Source: Cellulomonas taurus (GTDB lineage: Bacteria; Actinomycetota; Actinomycetes; Actinomycetales; Cellulomonadaceae). From it: a stretch of 64,000 nucleotides of DNA. The stretch spans positions 186,001 through 250,000 of the forward strand of contig NZ_CP051884.1 in the NCBI RefSeq assembly GCF_012931845.1, given 5' to 3'. Within the stretch, counting starts at the first letter, position 1. The number at the start of each line of letters is the position of its first letter. A program made the position numbers and the translations under genes. Below are positions 31,539 through 41,617 of this stretch, piece by piece. The notes beneath the pieces were generated by a model. The model was not told the DNA's origin and made no database searches. It saw only the letters and a program-made list of their open reading frames with translations.

Positions 31539-33314
31539 TCAGGGGCGGGGGATGTTCCGCAGGTTCGAGCGGGCCATGGACATGACCTCGCCCATGCCGC
31601 CGCCGAGGATCTCCTTGCTCATCGCGGCGGTGAAGCCGGTGACCTGCTGCCGGGTGATCTTCGGCGGCAGGGACAGGGCGCGGGGGTCGGTGACCAGGTC
31701 GATCAGCGCCGGGCCGTCGTGGCTGAACGCCTCGCGCAGCGCGGTGCGGATCTGGGTGGGGTCCTCGACCCGGACCGCCGGGATGCCGACCGCCTTCGCG
31801 ACGGCGGCATAGTCGATCGACGGTGAGTCGGTGCCGAAGCTCGGCAGGCCGTCGACCAGCATCTCCAGCCGGACCATCCCGAGGGTGGCGTTGTCGAACA
31901 GGATGATCTTCACCGGCAGGTTGTAGTGCACCAGGGTGATCAGCTCGCCGAGCAGCATCGACAGGCCGCCGTCACCCGCGATCGCGACCACGTGCTTCTG
32001 CGGCGCATCGGCGTCGCCCCGCTGGGCGAAGGCGGCACCGATGGCGTGCGGCACGGCGTTCGCCATCGACCCGTGCAGGAAGGACCCGATCACCCGGCGC
32101 TTGCCGTTCGGCGTCAGGTAACGCGCGGCCCAGACATTGCCCATCCCGGTGTCGACGGTGAACACCGCGTCGTCGGCCGCCTCCTCGTCCAGCAGCACCG
32201 CCGCGTACTCCGGGTGGATCGGGGTGTGGTGCTCGACGTCCTTGGTGTACGCGCCGACCACGCCGGACATCGCCTTGTGGTGCTTCTTCAGCATCGAGTC
32301 CAGGAACCGACGCGACGACTTGCGCTGGATCTGGGGCAGCAGCAGGCGAATGGTCTCGGCGACGTCACCGACCACCGCCAGGTCCATCCGGGTGCGACGA
32401 CCGAGGCGGGTGGGGTCGATGTCCACCTGGGCGGTGCGCACGTCGGCGGGCAGGAACTGGTCGTAGGGGAAGTCAGTGCCGAGCAGCAGGAGCAGATCGG
32501 CCTCGTCCATCGCGGACTGCAGGGCGCCGTAGCCGAGCAGCCCGGTCATCCCGACGTCGTAGGGGTTGTCGTACTGGATGACCTCCTTGCCGCGCAGGCT
32601 GTGCCCCACCGGGGCGCCGATCAGCTCCGCCAGGGCGATCACCTCGTCGTGGGCGTTCTTCACGCCGGCGCCGGCCAGGATGGTGACCTTCTTGGCGTCG
32701 TCGATGGCGGCGGCCAGCGCGGCGACCTCGGCGGCGTCCGGCACCACGCGCGGGCGAGCGGGCCGGGTCAGGATGTCGGTGGCCGGAGCCGGGGACTCCA
32801 TGTCCGCGACGTCACCGGGCAGGGTCAGCACCGCGACCCCGGGTGCGCCGTAGGCGTGGTGGATCGCGGACCGGATGACCCGTCCAGCCTGCGCCGGGCT
32901 GCTGATCATCTCCGAGTAGACCGAGCACTCCAGGAACAGTCGGTCCGGGTGGGTCTCCTGGAAGAACTGGGTGCCGATCTGCGCGCTGGGGATGTGCGAG
33001 GCGATCGCCAGGACGGGGACCCGGTTGCGGTTCGCGTCGTACAGGCCGTTGATCAGGTGCAGGTTGCCCGGACCGCAGGACCCGGCGCAGACCGCGAGGT
33101 TGCCGGTCAGCTCGGCCTCCGCGGCGGCGGCGAAGGCGGCGGCCTCCTCGTGCCGGACGTGCACCCACGCGATGTCGACGCCGTCCTTCTGCGCCCGCCG
33201 CACGGCGTCGACGATCGGGTTCAGGCTGTCGCCGACGATGCCGTAGATGTGCCGGGCGCCGGCCGCGACGATCTGTGCGACGAGCTGGTCGGCGATGCTG
33301 ATGGTCCGTGCCAC
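31539..33314 (-). CDS. poxB: pyruvate oxidase/pyruvate dehydrogenase (quinone), TPP-dependent
   Basis: A 591-residue thiamine-diphosphate enzyme of the PoxB group. The N-terminal domain has the TPP glutamate region (WVHVRHEEAAAFAAAAEAELTG) and CAGSCGPGNLHLINGLYDA; the middle FAD domain has GAGVKNAHDEV; the C-terminal domain has the TPP/Mg motif GDGGLSMLLGELITL. It would turn pyruvate to acetate and carbon dioxide, feeding electrons to the quinone pool. GAGGGAG precedes the GTG at 33314; longer frames lack a site. The C-terminal tail resembles the membrane-binding region only weakly. Confidence 0.92.
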   Translation of the reverse strand: MARTISIADQLVAQIVAAGARHIYGIVGDSLNPIVDAVRRAQKDGVDIAWVHVRHEEAAAFAAAAEAELTGNLAVCAGSCGPGNLHLINGLYDANRNRVPVLAIASHIPSAQIGTQFFQETHPDRLFLECSVYSEMISSPAQAGRVIRSAIHHAYGAPGVAVLTLPGDVADMESPAPATDILTRPARPRVVPDAAEVAALAAAIDDAKKVTILAGAGVKNAHDEVIALAELIGAPVGHSLRGKEVIQYDNPYDVGMTGLLGYGALQSAMDEADLLLLLGTDFPYDQFLPADVRTAQVDIDPTRLGRRTRMDLAVVGDVAETIRLLLPQIQRKSSRRFLDSMLKKHHKAMSGVVGAYTKDVEHHTPIHPEYAAVLLDEEAADDAVFTVDTGMGNVWAARYLTPNGKRRVIGSFLHGSMANAVPHAIGAAFAQRGDADAPQKHVVAIAGDGGLSMLLGELITLVHYNLPVKIILFDNATLGMVRLEMLVDGLPSFGTDSPSIDYAAVAKAVGIPAVRVEDPTQIRTALREAFSHDGPALIDLVTDPRALSLPPKITRQQVTGFTAAMSKEILGGGMGEVMSMARSNLRNIPRP

Positions 33315-33463
33315 GGTGTGCTCCCTCGGGTCTGCGGATGGCCTGCCCCGATAGTCATCCCATGTTTCGCCGGATGCCAGTCGAGGGGGTGTCTGGTCGG
33401 TCACGCGTCCTGCTCCACCCTGCCGCGAGTGCACCGGTCCTGCCCCCGGAACATCCGGATCGA

Positions 33464-33489
33464 CACAGCCGGGAACGTTCGAGGCTGTG
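33464..33489. promoter_or_regulatory. inverted repeat in the poxB/membrane-protein gap
   Basis: CACAGCC (33464-33470) and GGCTGTG (33483-33489) flank a 12-base centre that itself contains AACGTT. The dyad lies in the 260-base divergent gap and could be an operator. The rest of the gap shows no clear promoter; GGGAG lies upstream of 33575. Confidence 0.45.
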
Positions 33490-33574
33490 CACACTCGCCG
33501 CCGCTGCGGGGCGAACCTGAGTGGGAAATGTGTGAGCGGTCACGCTAGGTGGTCGCGGGTGGGAGCCTTCGGGC

Positions 33575-36500
33575 GTGCGAACTCATGCGTGGCAGACATC
33601 GTTGCGGCGTCGGCTCCAGGACTACACGCGGTGCCCGGACTGCGCCGCGCCCCTGATCGGAGCCACCTGCGGACGATGCGGTCTACGGCTCGGCGGTGAC
33701 GACGGCATCCGGCTCGCGGCGGCGGCGGACGCTGTGGCGGCAGCCCTCGGCCGACATGACGACCTGGTCGTCGCGGTGCGTGAGCGCCAGGGATTGTTCC
33801 GGCCCGGGGAGAACGGCGCCGGGTGGCGGGTGGCCGAGGTGCTGCCCGATCCGGCGCTCTGGCGCGGAACGGCCGACCGGTGGGCGCCTCGACCGGACCC
33901 GGGCGGGCGGTTCGGCGGCGGGTCGTGGCCGGGTGGCGGTGCTGCCGAGGCCACCGCGGTGCGGCCGCCCGCCCCCGGGGACGCCACTACCCCGGCCAGC
34001 GCGCACCGGTCGGCGGCCGCCCCCGGCCCGGCAGGTATCCCGCACGCAGCGGCAGCACCCGGCTACCCCGGTGCCGCGCCCTACCCAGTTCCCGCGCCCC
34101 GCCACCCGGCTGCCGCCCCCTATCCCGGTGCCGCGCCCTACGCACGCACCGCCCCGCACCACCCAACCGCCGCACCGTCCCGACCCGGCTCGCCGGTCGA
34201 CCTCGGCGCGGTCTTCGCGCTGGCAGGGTCGGGTCTGTTCGCCGCCGCCGCGCTGGTGTTCGCGTTCTTCGTGGTGGACCACAATCCGCTGGTCCGCGCG
34301 GCGGCGCTCGCGCTCTCGACCGGCATCTCGGCGGTCGGGACCGTCCTGCTCGGACGGCGTGGACTGCGGTCGTCCGCGCAGGCGGTGGCCTGGCTGACCG
34401 CGGCGCTCGCGGTGGTCGACTCCTGGGTGCTGGCGCTGCTGGTCCAGGGCACTGCCCGGCCGCTGGTCGCCGCCGTCACCTTTGCCGCGGTGATCGTCGG
34501 CGGCGTGGCGCTGGCTCGTCGGACCGGACTGCGTGCCTGGTCGGCGCTGGTGGTGCTCTCCCCGCTGGTGCCACTGCTGCTCGGCGTGGCCACCGACGAC
34601 ATCGCGGGGATCGCCGTCGGCGTGGCGGTCGCGGCGGTGGTCTCGCTGGTGCGCCGACCGTTCCGGGAGCTGATCGGGCCGCAGGTGGGTGTGCGCATCC
34701 CGGTGGAGTCGTGGCTGCTGGTCTGCTGGGCCGTGGCGTCGCTGGTGGTCCTGCCGACGCTGGTGACCGGGGCGATCGCCCGCTTCGACCCGGGGTCCTC
34801 GGTCGGCACCCCCGCACTGCTGTGGATCGGTCTCGGCGTCGGACTGGCGCTGACGGCCGTGCTCGCCGCGCTGCAGGGCTGGTCCGAGGCGGCGCCCGGA
34901 TGGCTGGGCATCGCGGGGTTCCTGCTGGTCTCGGCCGCCGCGGTCGTGGGTGCGGCCGTCCCGACCCGGATCGTGACCCCGGTGGGGGCGGCTCTGGTGT
35001 GGGCGGTGCTCCTGATCGGCGGTGGCCGGTGGCGGCACGGCCGGTTGCAGCGGGCAGCGCTGATCGGCGGGGGAGTGGGAGTCCTGCTCAGTGCCGTCGC
35101 GGTCCTGGAATCCGTGCGGGTGGTGCTGGAGGTGGTGCGCCGGTCGGTGGGGGCGGGCCAGCCGGACCTGATCCCGCTGGACGTCTACGGCCCGATGGAC
35201 ATCGGGTCCTGGCGGGCACTGGTGGCGGCCGGCTGCCTGCTCGGTCTGGCGGTGCTGGTCGGCCGGGTGGCACCCGCGGACGTCGAGGTGCGGGTGCCCA
35301 CCGCCCCGGGTCAGTTCCGGGTGGACCGGCGCCCGGCTTGGGAACGGACGGTCGCCCGGGTGCTGGCACCGGTGGCGACCGTGATCGTCGCGGGGACGCT
35401 GCCGACCCTGGTGAGCCGGTGGGCGGTGGCGTTGCTGGTCGCCGAAGCCGTGCTGGCGGTGGCGTTGGTCGAGGTGGTGCGCAGGATCCCGCGGGACAGG
35501 TTCTGGTTCCCGGTGCTGCTGACCGGGGCGTTCGGGCAGGTGGTGCTCCTGGCGCCGCTGAGCTGGGTGGCCAGGCCGTCGCTGGTGATCGGCGGCGTGC
35601 TGGTGCCGGTGCTGCTGCTCCGGTCGCGGCGGGTCACCGCCGCCGATCTGCGCTGGCTGCCGACCACGGTGGCGGTCGGGTACGGGGCGACGGTGCTGGG
35701 CGTGGCGCTGTCGTGGCTGGGGTGGTCGGCGTCGACGGTGCTCGGGTTGGTCGCACTGCTGCTGCTGGCCCTCGGGATCGCGCTCACCGGAACCCGGTTG
35801 GACACCGGATCGTGGGCGTCGGTCTGGGCGGTGGCGGCGGCGCCGGTCGCCCTGGTGCTGGCGTGGGGCGTGGGCGAGCGGGCCTGGGCGGCCGGCTGGA
35901 CGGCGGCGGCGCTCGCGGCGGCCGAGGGGGTGCTGGCGGTCACCCGGCGTCGTCCGGTGCCGAACGACCTGCGGGTCCTCGCGGCCGCCGCGCTGTTGCC
36001 GACGGCCGCGCTGGGTCTGATCAACGCGGGGGCGATGGTGTTGCCCGGTTCCGCCGCGCCGGTGCTGCTCCCCGTGATCGCGGTGCTTGCCGTGACCGTC
36101 GCCCTGAGTGCCTCCGGGGCAGATCACCGGCTCGCGGCGCGCGGGATCGCCGGGGTGCGCCGCGCGGCGGAATGGTCGGCGGCGGCGACCGGCGGCATCG
36201 GATTGGCGGTCGCGCTGTTCTGGCCGACCACCGGCGCCGACACCGTGCTGGTGGTGTGCGCCCTGCTGGCTGCCGGAGCGAGCGTGGTCGCGACCAGGGC
36301 TGATCGGCGTCCGGTGTGGTGGATCGCGGCGACGCTGTGGGTCGGCGTGCTGTGGACCGCCCTGGTCTGGGGCGGCGTGGGCGTGGTCGAGGCGTACACC
36401 GTGCCGCCCGCGCTGGTCGCGGTCGGGGTCGGCGGCTGGTTGACCCGACGGCGACCGACCCGGTGGTGGCCGCTGGTGGCCTCCGGTCTGGCGTTGCTGG

Positions 36501-37525
36501 TCGCACCCACGCTGGTGCTGCTGGTCGCGGGGCAGTCGATCGACATGCGCGCGGTCGCGCTGCTGGTGGTCGCGACCGTGCTGGTCGGTGCCGCCTGGCC
36601 GGCCACCCACTCCGTGCTGCGCGTGCCGATGGGCTGGGCCGCGGGCGTTGCCGCGCTCGCGGGGCCGATCAGGGCGCTCTGGTTGGCGGCGGTGACGCCG
36701 GTCGGCACCGACGCCCGGAATGCCGTGGTCTTCGGCGGTGTCCTGGTGTGGGCGGTGTTCGGTGGGCTGCTGATCGCGGGTGCCGGGCTGCTCGTGGTGC
36801 GACGCGCCCGGGCCTGGGCGCTGGTTCCGGCGCTCGCCGCCGTCACGGTGGCCGGGCTCGCGGCTGTGCGACCGACCTGGACGGTGGTGTGGCTGGCGCT
36901 GGCGATCGAAGCTGCGCTGCTGGTGATGACCGCCCTCAGCGTGCGATCGGTGGTGCGAGGGCGGAACACGGTCCTGCCACCGGCCTGGTGCTGCTGGCTG
37001 ATCGCGTTGGCCTGGGCGATCGGTGGTTGGAGCCTGCGCGATCTGCGGGTCGAGGTCTTCGCGCTGCCGCTCGGGATCGGACTGACCGTAGCGGGGCTGC
37101 TGGCCACGCTCCAGACCCGACGCACCGATCCCACCCGGCCGGGAACTCCCGGCACCAGGTCCTGGCCGGTCGGCTACTCCGGGTCGATGGCGACGCTGGC
37201 ACCGGGCGTCGCCGCGACCCTCGGGCCGTCGCTGCTCGCGATCTGGACGGACCCCGCCACCTGGCGGGCGATCCTGGTGGTGGCGCTGTGCCTGGTGTTC
37301 ATGGTGTTCGGTGCCCGGGAACTGATGCGGGCACCGCTGATCATCGGCTCGGTGACCCTCGGATTGGCGGTGCTGAGCGTCTTCGGCACCCGACTGGGCA
37401 GCGACATCTCGGCCGGACCGTGGCTGCTGACCCTGCTCTCCGCCGGAGGACTCTTGCTGGTGCTCGGCATCTACGCCGAACGCCGCAAGTCCGGTGACGG
37501 GGAGGTCGGCCGGTCGTTGCGCTGA
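33575..37525 (+). CDS. SCO7613-type giant polytopic membrane protein
   Basis: A 1316-residue protein. The N-terminus has a zinc ribbon (CPDC...CGRC, about residues 19-36), then an Ala/Glu helical part, a Pro/Ala/Tyr-rich linker with AAPYP-type repeats (about 140-205), and more than thirty hydrophobic helices to the end, with two very long membrane blocks and a basic tail. This is the layout of SCO7613 C-terminal domain proteins of actinobacteria, whose function is unknown. The GTG start has GGGAG upstream. It is one of the largest genes here and stands alone, divergent from poxB. Confidence 0.85.
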   Translation: MRTHAWQTSLRRRLQDYTRCPDCAAPLIGATCGRCGLRLGGDDGIRLAAAADAVAAALGRHDDLVVAVRERQGLFRPGENGAGWRVAEVLPDPALWRGTADRWAPRPDPGGRFGGGSWPGGGAAEATAVRPPAPGDATTPASAHRSAAAPGPAGIPHAAAAPGYPGAAPYPVPAPRHPAAAPYPGAAPYARTAPHHPTAAPSRPGSPVDLGAVFALAGSGLFAAAALVFAFFVVDHNPLVRAAALALSTGISAVGTVLLGRRGLRSSAQAVAWLTAALAVVDSWVLALLVQGTARPLVAAVTFAAVIVGGVALARRTGLRAWSALVVLSPLVPLLLGVATDDIAGIAVGVAVAAVVSLVRRPFRELIGPQVGVRIPVESWLLVCWAVASLVVLPTLVTGAIARFDPGSSVGTPALLWIGLGVGLALTAVLAALQGWSEAAPGWLGIAGFLLVSAAAVVGAAVPTRIVTPVGAALVWAVLLIGGGRWRHGRLQRAALIGGGVGVLLSAVAVLESVRVVLEVVRRSVGAGQPDLIPLDVYGPMDIGSWRALVAAGCLLGLAVLVGRVAPADVEVRVPTAPGQFRVDRRPAWERTVARVLAPVATVIVAGTLPTLVSRWAVALLVAEAVLAVALVEVVRRIPRDRFWFPVLLTGAFGQVVLLAPLSWVARPSLVIGGVLVPVLLLRSRRVTAADLRWLPTTVAVGYGATVLGVALSWLGWSASTVLGLVALLLLALGIALTGTRLDTGSWASVWAVAAAPVALVLAWGVGERAWAAGWTAAALAAAEGVLAVTRRRPVPNDLRVLAAAALLPTAALGLINAGAMVLPGSAAPVLLPVIAVLAVTVALSASGADHRLAARGIAGVRRAAEWSAAATGGIGLAVALFWPTTGADTVLVVCALLAAGASVVATRADRRPVWWIAATLWVGVLWTALVWGGVGVVEAYTVPPALVAVGVGGWLTRRRPTRWWPLVASGLALLVAPTLVLLVAGQSIDMRAVALLVVATVLVGAAWPATHSVLRVPMGWAAGVAALAGPIRALWLAAVTPVGTDARNAVVFGGVLVWAVFGGLLIAGAGLLVVRRARAWALVPALAAVTVAGLAAVRPTWTVVWLALAIEAALLVMTALSVRSVVRGRNTVLPPAWCCWLIALAWAIGGWSLRDLRVEVFALPLGIGLTVAGLLATLQTRRTDPTRPGTPGTRSWPVGYSGSMATLAPGVAATLGPSLLAIWTDPATWRAILVVALCLVFMVFGARELMRAPLIIGSVTLGLAVLSVFGTRLGSDISAGPWLLTLLSAGGLLLVLGIYAERRKSGDGEVGRSLR

Positions 37526-37546
37526 GGCCCGGTCAGTCCAGCCCGG

Positions 37547-38503
37547 TCAGTCCAGCTCGGCCAGAGCGGCGTCCAGCCACGACTCGAGCTGCGCCAGGTA
37601 CCCGGGGAGCTCATCGCCCTCGTACCGGCGCGGCCGCACCTCGATCCGCATGATCAGCGCCAGGTACATCCGGCACAGGGCGAGCCGCGGGCTGGTCGGA
37701 TCGATCACGCCGCCCGCCGCGCGGTACCCGGCGAGCAGGTGCTCGTCCGGTGCCCCGACGCGGAGCGGGTCGCAGGCGATCAGGTCGAACATCGGGTCGC
37801 CCCAGAACGCCCGCTCCGGGTCGATCACCCCGGTGAGCGCGCCGGACTCCGGGTGCACGAACAGGTTGCCCGGCCACAGGTCGGCGTGCACCAGTGCCGG
37901 GCGGTCGACCTCGGCCAGTGCCCCCTGGTGCCGGTGCAGCGCCGCGCGGATCCGCTCGACCGGCAGCGGCACCTCCCAGGTCGCGGCATCGGTGAGCAGG
38001 GCCTCGACCATCGCGGTGAACGTCTCGACCCAGCTGTCCCCGCGCAGGTCGTCGGGTCCGGAGGGGTAGCCGAACTGGTCGCCGACGTGGCGGTGCAGGG
38101 CGGCCATCATCCGGCCCAGGTCGCGGTTCCTGAGCGGCGCGGTGGCCTCGGCCAGCTCCGGCACGGTGTCGGCCCGCACCCCGTCGATCCAGCTCGCCAC
38201 CACCAGGTCGCCGGGCAGGTGTGCGCGGGACATGTCGGTGAGCACCAGCTCCGGCATCGGCAGCGCGGGGTCGTCACCGGCGATCCGGTACACCAGGGCC
38301 TCGGTGCGCAGCAGGTCCCGCTCGTAGTGCAGGAGCCGGTCGTCGTCGGCCGGGGCGGTCTTGGCGACCAGCCGTCGGCCGTCGGCCAGGTCGACCCGGA
38401 CGCTGGTGGCGAACATGCCGCCGGTCAGGGGGGTCAGGTCGGCCACCTCACCCAGGGGTGCGAGGGCGTGCAGCAGGGCGGTGCGGGTCTCGTCGTCGAG
38501 CAT
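37547..38503 (-). CDS. aminoglycoside/fructosamine-kinase-like phosphotransferase
   Basis: A 318-residue APH-fold kinase: nucleotide loop GGMFATSVRV (28-37), Lys48 (LVAKTAPAD), catalytic loop HADLWPGN (206-213) and metal site IDPERAFWGD (227-236). The overall pattern fits fructosamine kinase and related small-molecule kinases better than antibiotic resistance enzymes. Start ATG 38503 lies 7 bases after a TACGGT -10 box; a GTG nine bases earlier is less likely. It follows the MFS gene by 16 bases, so the pair may be functionally linked despite its own promoter. Confidence 0.85.
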   Translation of the reverse strand: MLDDETRTALLHALAPLGEVADLTPLTGGMFATSVRVDLADGRRLVAKTAPADDDRLLHYERDLLRTEALVYRIAGDDPALPMPELVLTDMSRAHLPGDLVVASWIDGVRADTVPELAEATAPLRNRDLGRMMAALHRHVGDQFGYPSGPDDLRGDSWVETFTAMVEALLTDAATWEVPLPVERIRAALHRHQGALAEVDRPALVHADLWPGNLFVHPESGALTGVIDPERAFWGDPMFDLIACDPLRVGAPDEHLLAGYRAAGGVIDPTSPRLALCRMYLALIMRIEVRPRRYEGDELPGYLAQLESWLDAALAELD

Positions 38504-38510
38504 GGTGTCC

Positions 38511-38516
38511 ACCGTA
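38511..38516 (-). promoter_or_regulatory. leaderless -10 box of the APH-type kinase
   Basis: TACGGT on the minus strand, 7 bases before ATG 38503; no ribosome binding site. Confidence 0.55.
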
Positions 38517-38519
38517 GCG

Positions 38520-39752
38520 TCAGTGGCCGCTGACCAGCGGCGTCGTTCCTGCCTTGAGGGTGCGCAGCGCCGCCAGCACGGCCACCACCGCGAGCACCCC
38601 GGACCCGAGCACCACCAGGTACCCGCCGTGCGAACCGCTCGCGTCGATGATCGGACCGGCCACCGCGGAACCGGCGGAGACGCCGACCCCGAGCGAGGTG
38701 CCGACCCAGGTGAGGCCCTCGGTCAGGCGCTCGCGGGGCACGAAGTGCTGCACCAGGGCGTTGCCGTTCACCAGGGTGGGCGCGATGGCGAAGCCGGTGA
38801 CGAACATGACGATCGCCAGCACCACCATCGTGTGCGCCAGCACGAACAGCGCGGTGCCCAGCACCAGGGCGACCGTGCCCACGGCGAAGCGGATCCACAG
38901 CGGGCTGGTCCAGTGCCGTGCGCCGTAGAGCAGCCCGGAGATCAGCGAACCGCAGGCGAAGATCGCGAGCAGCACCCCGGCCAGGCCCTCCCGGCCGTGC
39001 TCGGTGGCGAAGGCGACGGTGGAGACGTCGGTGGCGCCGAAGATCGACCCCATCGCGATGAACACGACGGCGAGCACGATCATCCCGGGGTTGCGCATCA
39101 CCGAGCGGCGCGGGGCCGCGTCGGCGCCGGTCGGCCGAGGGTTGGCGGGCGGTTCGGTGCCCCGCTGGCCGAGGAACCAGTACCCGCCGATCAGCATGCC
39201 GACCACGGGGACGACCAGACCGGCGACCGGGGCGACGCTGGTGGCCAGGGTGGTGGCGAGCACCGGGCCGACGACGAACACCAGCTCGTCGGCGGCGGAC
39301 TCCAGCGAGTACGCGGTGTGCAGCTCCCGGGGGTCGGCGATCAGGTGCGACCAGCGTGCCCGCACCAGCGCGCCGAAGGACCCGATCGTGGCGCCGACGA
39401 TCACCGCGAAGACGAACAGCACCCAGGACGGCGTCCCGGCCAGCGCCGACAGGATCAGCGCGACCAGCCCGGTGGCGGAGATCGCGACCGCCGGGCGCAT
39501 CACCCGGGCCTGTCCGTGCAGGTCGACGAACCGGGCGATCTGCGGCGAGCAGACAGCCTGCGCGAGGACGTACACCGCGGAGACCCCACCGGCGAGCGAG
39601 TAGGAGTCGTAGAGGGCACGGATCATCAGCACGATGCCGATGCCCACCATCGACATCGGCAGTCGGGCCAGCAGCCCGGCGGCGGAGAAGTTCAGTGCCC
39701 CCGGACGGGACAGGACGACGCGATAGGGACCCACCGGCACAGTGTGCGACAT
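38520..39752 (-). CDS. MFS transporter
   Basis: A 410-residue major facilitator protein with 12 helices, the LLARLPMSMVGIGIVLMI first helix, DLHGQARVMRP loop and VRARWSHLI segment common to a group of actinobacterial MFS exporters. Substrate unknown. The start at ATG 39752 has no strong ribosome site. It is upstream of the APH-type kinase on the same strand. Confidence 0.85.
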   Translation of the reverse strand: MSHTVPVGPYRVVLSRPGALNFSAAGLLARLPMSMVGIGIVLMIRALYDSYSLAGGVSAVYVLAQAVCSPQIARFVDLHGQARVMRPAVAISATGLVALILSALAGTPSWVLFVFAVIVGATIGSFGALVRARWSHLIADPRELHTAYSLESAADELVFVVGPVLATTLATSVAPVAGLVVPVVGMLIGGYWFLGQRGTEPPANPRPTGADAAPRRSVMRNPGMIVLAVVFIAMGSIFGATDVSTVAFATEHGREGLAGVLLAIFACGSLISGLLYGARHWTSPLWIRFAVGTVALVLGTALFVLAHTMVVLAIVMFVTGFAIAPTLVNGNALVQHFVPRERLTEGLTWVGTSLGVGVSAGSAVAGPIIDASGSHGGYLVVLGSGVLAVVAVLAALRTLKAGTTPLVSGH

Positions 39753-39828
39753 ACCGCCGACACGGGTCGAATCGTTTCGGTCCTGTTCACCGGGGCGTGC
39801 GGTCGGGCAGCGCGCGGCCGGTCACCGG

Positions 39829-41502
39829 TCAGCCGCCGAGCGCCTCCGAGACGACCTCCTTGGCGGCGTCCTGCACCTGCGCCAGGTGCTCCGCGCCGAC
39901 GAACGACTCGGCGTAGATCTTGTACACGTTCTCGGTGCCGGACGGTCGCGCGGCGAACCAGGCGTTCTCCGTGGTGACCTTCAGCCCGCCGATCGCCGCG
40001 CCGTTGCCGGGGGCCTCGGTGAGCTTGGCGGTGATCTCCTCCCCTGCCAGGGTGGTCGCCGTGACCTGCTCCGGCGAGAGCTTGGCCAGCGCCGCCTTCT
40101 GCTCCAGGGTCGCGGGCGCGTCGACCCGGGCGTACCAGGACTCACCGAACTCGCTCACCAGTTCCGCGTGGTGCTGCGAGGGGCTGCGGCCGGTGGTCGC
40201 GAGGATCTCGGACCCGAGCAGCGCGAGGATGATGCCGTCCTTGTCGGTGGTCCACACCGAGCCGTCGGTGCGCAGCAGGGACGCCCCGGCCGATTCCTCG
40301 CCGCCGAAACCGACCGAACCGTCGAGCAGCCCGGGCACGAACCACTTGAAGCCGACCGGCACCTCCAACAGCGAGCGGCCGGTGCTGCGGACCACCCGGT
40401 CGATCAGCGAGGACGACACCAGCGTCTTGCCGACCGCCGCGCTGTCCGGCCACCCGGGGCGCGCGCCGGAGAACAGGTAGCGGATCGCCACGGCGAGGTA
40501 GTGGTTGGGGTTCATCAGCCCGGCGTCCGGCGTCACGATGCCGTGCCGGTCGGAGTCGGCGTCGTTGCCGGTGGCGATGTCGTAGGGCGCGTCGCCGTCC
40601 ATCGCCTTCACCAGGGAGGCCATCGCGGAGGGCGAGGAGCAGTCCATCCGGATCTTGCCGTCCCAGTCCAGGGTCATGAAGGACCAGCGCGGGTCGACCT
40701 GCGGGTTCACCACCGTCAGGTCCAGGCCGTAGCGCTCGGCGATCGCTGCCCAGTACTCCACGGACGCACCGCCCAGCGGGTCCGCGCCGATCCGCACCCC
40801 GGCCGACCGGATCGCGTCCAGGTCGATCACCGACGAGAGGTCGTCGACGTACGCGCCGAGGAAGTCGTGCCGCCGGGTGGTGTCCGCCGCCAGTGCCGCG
40901 TCCACCTGCACCCGCGGCACCCGGTCCACGCCCTCGGCGAGGATCTGGTTCGCCCGGTCGGCGATCCACCCGGTCGCCTCGGACCCGGCCGGGCCGCCGT
41001 GCGGCGGGTTGTACTTGAAGCCGCCGTCCCGCGGCGGGTTGTGCGACGGGGTGACCACGATCCCGTCGGCGAGGCCCGGACCGGTGGACCGGACGCCCTC
41101 AGCGGTGGCGGCCCCGTTGTGCAGCAGGATCGCGTGCGACACGGCGGGCGTCGGGGTCCACGAGTCGCGGGCGTCGATCCGCACCTCCACCCCGGCAGCC
41201 GCCAGCACCTCCAGCGCCGTGCGCCAGGCGGGCTCGGACAGTCCATGGGTGTCCCGGCCGATGAACAGCGGGCCGTCGGTGCCCTGCCCGCGTCGGTACT
41301 CCACGATCGCCGCGGTGATGGCGATGATGTGCGCCTCGTTGAACGCACCGTCCAGCGAGGAGCCGCGGTGGCCGCTGGTGCCGAAGACCACCCGCTGTGC
41401 CGGATCGTCCAGATCGGGGCGCCGGTCGTAGTAGGCCGACAGCAGGGCGTCGACGTCGATCAGGTCAGCGGGCTGGGCGGGAGTTCCGGCACGGGGGTCC
41501 AT
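39829..41502 (-). CDS. pgm: phosphoglucomutase (alpha-D-glucose phosphate-specific)
   Basis: A 557-residue enzyme interconverting glucose 1-phosphate and glucose 6-phosphate. [10 protein letters not shown] (40-49) is followed by the catalytic TPSHNP with phospho-Ser153, the magnesium loop DADSDRHG and the sugar-binding GGEESAG; the phosphate-binding [12 protein letters not shown] ends the protein. Length fits the bacterial Pgm group exactly. The ATG at 41502 begins the normal N-terminus; a much longer open frame upstream is not coding. Centrally placed in glycogen, trehalose and cell-wall precursor metabolism. Confidence 0.96.
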   Translation of the reverse strand: MDPRAGTPAQPADLIDVDALLSAYYDRRPDLDDPAQRVVFGTSGHRGSSLDGAFNEAHIIAITAAIVEYRRGQGTDGPLFIGRDTHGLSEPAWRTALEVLAAAGVEVRIDARDSWTPTPAVSHAILLHNGAATAEGVRSTGPGLADGIVVTPSHNPPRDGGFKYNPPHGGPAGSEATGWIADRANQILAEGVDRVPRVQVDAALAADTTRRHDFLGAYVDDLSSVIDLDAIRSAGVRIGADPLGGASVEYWAAIAERYGLDLTVVNPQVDPRWSFMTLDWDGKIRMDCSSPSAMASLVKAMDGDAPYDIATGNDADSDRHGIVTPDAGLMNPNHYLAVAIRYLFSGARPGWPDSAAVGKTLVSSSLIDRVVRSTGRSLLEVPVGFKWFVPGLLDGSVGFGGEESAGASLLRTDGSVWTTDKDGIILALLGSEILATTGRSPSQHHAELVSEFGESWYARVDAPATLEQKAALAKLSPEQVTATTLAGEEITAKLTEAPGNGAAIGGLKVTTENAWFAARPSGTENVYKIYAESFVGAEHLAQVQDAAKEVVSEALGG

Positions 41503-41604
41503 ACCCGGTGATCCTGCCACCGGATCGGCCGCCGAGCAGGGCGGAACGCGCGATCTGGGGACCGTGGGCCGCACACCGTCGCTGTGGACAGCCGTGCACC
41601 CCGG

Positions 41605-41610
41605 TAGCCT
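41605..41610 (+). promoter_or_regulatory. leaderless -10 box of the DUF5926 gene
   Basis: TAGCCT, 7 bases before the ATG at 41618; no ribosome binding site. Confidence 0.6.
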
Positions 41611-41617
41611 GGCCCGC

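Noticed and set aside
33683..36610. Very long open frame antisense to the SCO7613-type gene (and similar ones at 2629-4914, 537-2039, 43428-46094)
   Set aside because: High GC keeps stops rare in other frames. The translations are Arg/Gly/Pro/His-rich with no domains, while the opposite strand encodes convincing proteins.
37547..38503. Aminoglycoside resistance gene
   Set aside because: The APH fold is shared by many small-molecule kinases; the sequence pattern is closer to fructosamine kinase-like proteins and the context is metabolic.
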